From Flavobacteriia bacterium (lineage in GTDB: Bacteria > Bacteroidota > Bacteroidia > Flavobacteriales > Flavobacteriaceae), in the NCBI GenBank assembly GCA_011330545.1, contig DRQI01000244.1, positions 1 to 18,304 on the forward strand: 18,304 bases of DNA, read 5' to 3'. The notes under the pieces are model-generated. The model was not told the DNA's origin, ran no database searches, and saw only the letters and a list, made by a program, of their open reading frames with translations. The translations under genes were made by a program, and so were the position numbers. Of the stretch, positions 16,779-18,304 are shown piece after piece; positions within the stretch are counted from its first letter, which is position 1, and each line of letters opens with the position of its first letter.

Positions 16779-17366
16779 TTATAATTTTTTAATAATCTCC
16801 TTAATATCAGAGCGTTTATGAGGGTCTGTATCATAGTGAACATACGATATTTTACCATCCTTATCAATTAAATAGGTAGCCGGTACGGGTAAAGTCGTAT
16901 TGTTTTCTGCATTATATTCGGCTATTTTACGTTTGGTAAACCCAAAATAACTGGTTACGTTTTTGTCGGTAACTTCATAGGCAACCTTATAATTGTTCAT
17001 AATTATATTATCGACATCATGTATAATTGAAAAGGTAGTTTTCAACTTCTCGGTAGTTTCTAATGTTTTCTCCTCTTTCTCGGGTGTTACCACTATCACG
17101 TAGACTCCTTTTTTAGTCAAATCATTCAAATTTTCTTGCAACGATTTTAAATGTTTTCTACAATACGGGCACCAATTGCCTCTGTAAAATACTAGTAGTA
17201 TTTTTTTATTTTTTAAAATTTCTGATGAGTTTATTTTTTTATCGTATTGATCTACTCCATTAATTACCGGCGCTTTTTCGCCAACTTTTAAATGTTCGTT
17301 ATCTATTTGTGAAAACGAAAGTATCGAAAAAAATGTGATGAATAATAGTGCTGTTAATCCTTTCAT
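16779..17366 (-). CDS. Exported peroxiredoxin-like / thioredoxin-fold protein (AhpC-TSA type)
   Basis: A 195-residue protein with a signal peptide (residues 1-20, LTALLFITFFSILSFSQ), so it should act in the periplasm or envelope. LKVGEKAPVINGVDQ (26-40) is the usual opening of AhpC/TSA domains, and VFYRGNWCPYCRKHL (59-73) supplies the redox pair Cys66/Cys69 of the peroxiredoxin-like branch (GNWCPYC). VPATYLIDKDGKI (160-172) carries the cis-proline of the thioredoxin fold. It probably reduces peroxides or disulfides; a reductant is not evident. It diverges from the YciI-like gene across a mirror-image promoter pair, and its leader shares two motifs with that of the membrane-protein gene at 15686. 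Confidence 0.85.
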   Translation of the reverse strand: MKGLTALLFITFFSILSFSQIDNEHLKVGEKAPVINGVDQYDKKINSSEILKNKKILLVFYRGNWCPYCRKHLKSLQENLNDLTKKGVYVIVVTPEKEEKTLETTEKLKTTFSIIHDVDNIIMNNYKVAYEVTDKNVTSYFGFTKRKIAEYNAENNTTLPVPATYLIDKDGKISYVHYDTDPHKRSDIKEIIKKL

Positions 17367-17408
17367 GGTAACTCTTTTTAGTGTAGTCGGTATCTTACCT
17401 ATTTCTTA

Positions 17409-17416
17409 CAAAGATA
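17409..17416 (-). promoter_or_regulatory. -7 element of the peroxiredoxin-like gene
   Basis: On the minus strand TATCTTTG matches TAnnTTTG exactly, 42 bases before the ATG. No TTG occurs at the -33 distance; that region is the arm belonging to the opposite promoter. Confidence 0.6.
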
Positions 17417-17437
17417 TCAATAACATCTTAAAAATGA

Positions 17438-17445
17438 TATCTTTG
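17438..17445 (+). promoter_or_regulatory. -7 element of the YciI-like gene
   Basis: TATCTTTG matches TAnnTTTG exactly, 23 bases before the ATG. As with its mirror partner, no TTG is found at -33. Confidence 0.6.
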
Positions 17446-17468
17446 TATATATTCTAAACTACCGACCG

Positions 17469-17927
17469 ATGAAAAATCTATTATTTTTACTTACGTTTAT
17501 TGGCATTGCGGTTACCGGTTATACTCAAACACAAACTACTGCTGATTTTGATGAAGTATTGGCTAAAGAATTGGGTGCTGACACCTATGGCATGCGCACT
17601 TATGTTATGGCATTTTTAAAAGCCGGCCCTCATAGAACTGATAACAAAGAAGCAGCTGCCAAACTGCAAAAAGCCCATTTACAAAATATCAAGCGTTTGG
17701 CTAATGAAGGTAAATTGGCTCTTGCCGGCCCTTTTTTAGACAACGGCGATTTGCGGGGTATTTATATTTTTAACGTGGCTTCTATTGAAGAAGCCGAAGC
17801 GCTAACAAAAACCGACCCTGCCGTAAAAGCCGGTAGTTTAATTATGGAATTACACCTATGGTACGGTTCTGCTGCTTTAGGATTGGTCAATAAATACCAC
17901 GACAAAATTGCTAAAACTAAATTTTAG
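17469..17927 (+). CDS. Exported YciI-like protein
   Basis: A 152-residue protein. Residues 1-20 form a signal peptide (NLLFLLTFIGIAVTGYTQ), which is notable because most YciI proteins are cytoplasmic. The YCII-related domain runs from about 42 to 135: TYVMAFLKAGPHRT (44-57), LQKAHLQNIKRLANEGKLALAGPFLDNGDLRGIYIF (66-101) and EEAEALTKTDPAVKAGSLIMELHLWYG (107-133), with the conserved His70 in KAHLQN and the DPAV block. The family has a dimeric alpha-beta barrel fold, and function is poorly defined. Its stop overlaps the convergent TonB-dependent receptor stop. It shares a divergent control region with the peroxiredoxin-like gene. Confidence 0.85.
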   Translation: MKNLLFLLTFIGIAVTGYTQTQTTADFDEVLAKELGADTYGMRTYVMAFLKAGPHRTDNKEAAAKLQKAHLQNIKRLANEGKLALAGPFLDNGDLRGIYIFNVASIEEAEALTKTDPAVKAGSLIMELHLWYGSAALGLVNKYHDKIAKTKF

Positions 17928-18304
17928 TTTATTTTATACGACAGCCCAAAAACTACATTCCCTTTGGGCATGGGTACAAAATCTTTTTCGCTATAGGCTG
18001 TATTAAAAATATTGCCGGCCAATGCATATAGTTGAAACGATTTCAAGGTTGCTGTAACTTTTGCATCCACCACATGATATGAATTGGCAGGCCTTTCTAC
18101 AAATTTATAGGCAATGCTCTGTTCTAAAAACTTAAAAAACCGGTTTTGTAATGTTGCCGTAAAATGATGTTTGATAGAAGTATTGATTAAATACCTCGAA
18201 GCAAAAACATCAACAGTACCATAATCGTCTTCTAAAAAAGTATAATTCAGGTTGAATTGTTGCTCAAAACTATTTATGTTGAATTTGTAGGAGGAAGAAA
18301 CTTC
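17924..18304 (-). CDS. TonB-dependent receptor, C-terminal fragment
   Basis: The last 126 codons of a gene that enters from the right edge. The protein shows alternating aromatic beta-strands of an outer-membrane barrel. It ends with YHVVDAKVTATLKSFQLYAL, then AGNIFNTAYSEKDFVPMPKG and NVVFGLSYKIN; the N-x-F-N-x-x-Y plus VPMP-G pattern and the closing strand are the C-terminal signature of TonB-dependent receptors of the BtuB/siderophore type. The last residue is Asn, not the usual aromatic. It would import vitamin B12, a siderophore or a similar ligand, but the plug domain lies outside the window. Its stop TAA (17924-17926) shares bases with the stop of the convergent YciI-like gene. Confidence 0.85.
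   Translation of the reverse strand, partial: EVSSSYKFNINSFEQQFNLNYTFLEDDYGTVDVFASRYLINTSIKHHFTATLQNRFFKFLEQSIAYKFVERPANSYHVVDAKVTATLKSFQLYALAGNIFNTAYSEKDFVPMPKGNVVFGLSYKIN

Larger units (their letters stand above)
17407..17447. repeat. Mirror-image inverted repeat holding two divergent -7 elements
   Basis: The 13-base arms TACAAAGATATCA (17407-17419) and TGATATCTTTGTA (17435-17447) are perfect inverted copies separated by 15 bases. Each arm contains a TATCTTTG -7 element pointing outward, one to the peroxiredoxin-like gene and one to the YciI-like gene. Confidence 0.75.

Overview
The window looks like chromosomal DNA from a marine-type member of the Flavobacteriaceae (Bacteroidetes). It is AT-rich. 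Several promoters match the Bacteroidetes pattern TTTG-N18-20-TAnnTTTG instead of the -35/-10 boxes of other bacteria, and recognisable Shine-Dalgarno sequences are rare. The gene families are typical of the group: DUF4834, DUF2279, Bacteroidetes YfhO, a lipocalin-like lipoprotein and a TonB-dependent receptor.

Region 1 (1-6926, minus strand) is a surface-polysaccharide block read right to left. It runs from a small DUF4834 membrane protein to a large YfhO-type membrane protein, a SAM methyltransferase, a small kinase-fold protein, two GT4 glycosyltransferases, and the first 17 codons of the UDP-GlcNAc 2-epimerase wecB at the left edge. From YfhO to the second glycosyltransferase the genes overlap or lie within 12 bases of each other, so they probably form one operon. 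A 59-codon candidate ORF overlaps the wecB start by four bases. The adjacent methyltransferase and kinase genes have the same order as the domains of the O-antigen chain terminator WbdD, which is a testable idea for how the glycan is capped.

Region 2 (7045-15052, plus strand) is mostly envelope and housekeeping genes. It holds an outer-membrane barrel with an extremely basic tail, overlapped by a tandem-GNAT-like acetyltransferase. Next is a REP-like four-hairpin repeat in the leader of mltG, then mltG with a DUF2279 gene, a lysozyme-fold exported protein, ywbE, a lipocalin-like lipoprotein, and pyrG (CTP synthase) ending in a strong hairpin that overlaps its stop codon.

Region 3 (15070-18304) looks like a small regulated redox or stress group. 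A TetR-family gene lies upstream of a four-helix membrane protein and a CxxC-type carboxymuconolactone decarboxylase/AhpD-like protein. Nearly identical palindromes stand in front of the TetR gene and in front of the membrane-protein gene, so autoregulation and control of the downstream pair are likely. Beside it, an exported peroxiredoxin-like protein and an exported YciI-like protein diverge from a mirror-image pair of -7 elements. The right edge holds the C-terminus of a TonB-dependent receptor.

I see no rRNA, tRNA, CRISPR array, phage gene or complete insertion sequence. Most of the window is ordinary core genome. The parts most worth a second look are the REP-like element, the TetR palindrome pair, the mirror-image divergent promoters and the methyltransferase/kinase pair.
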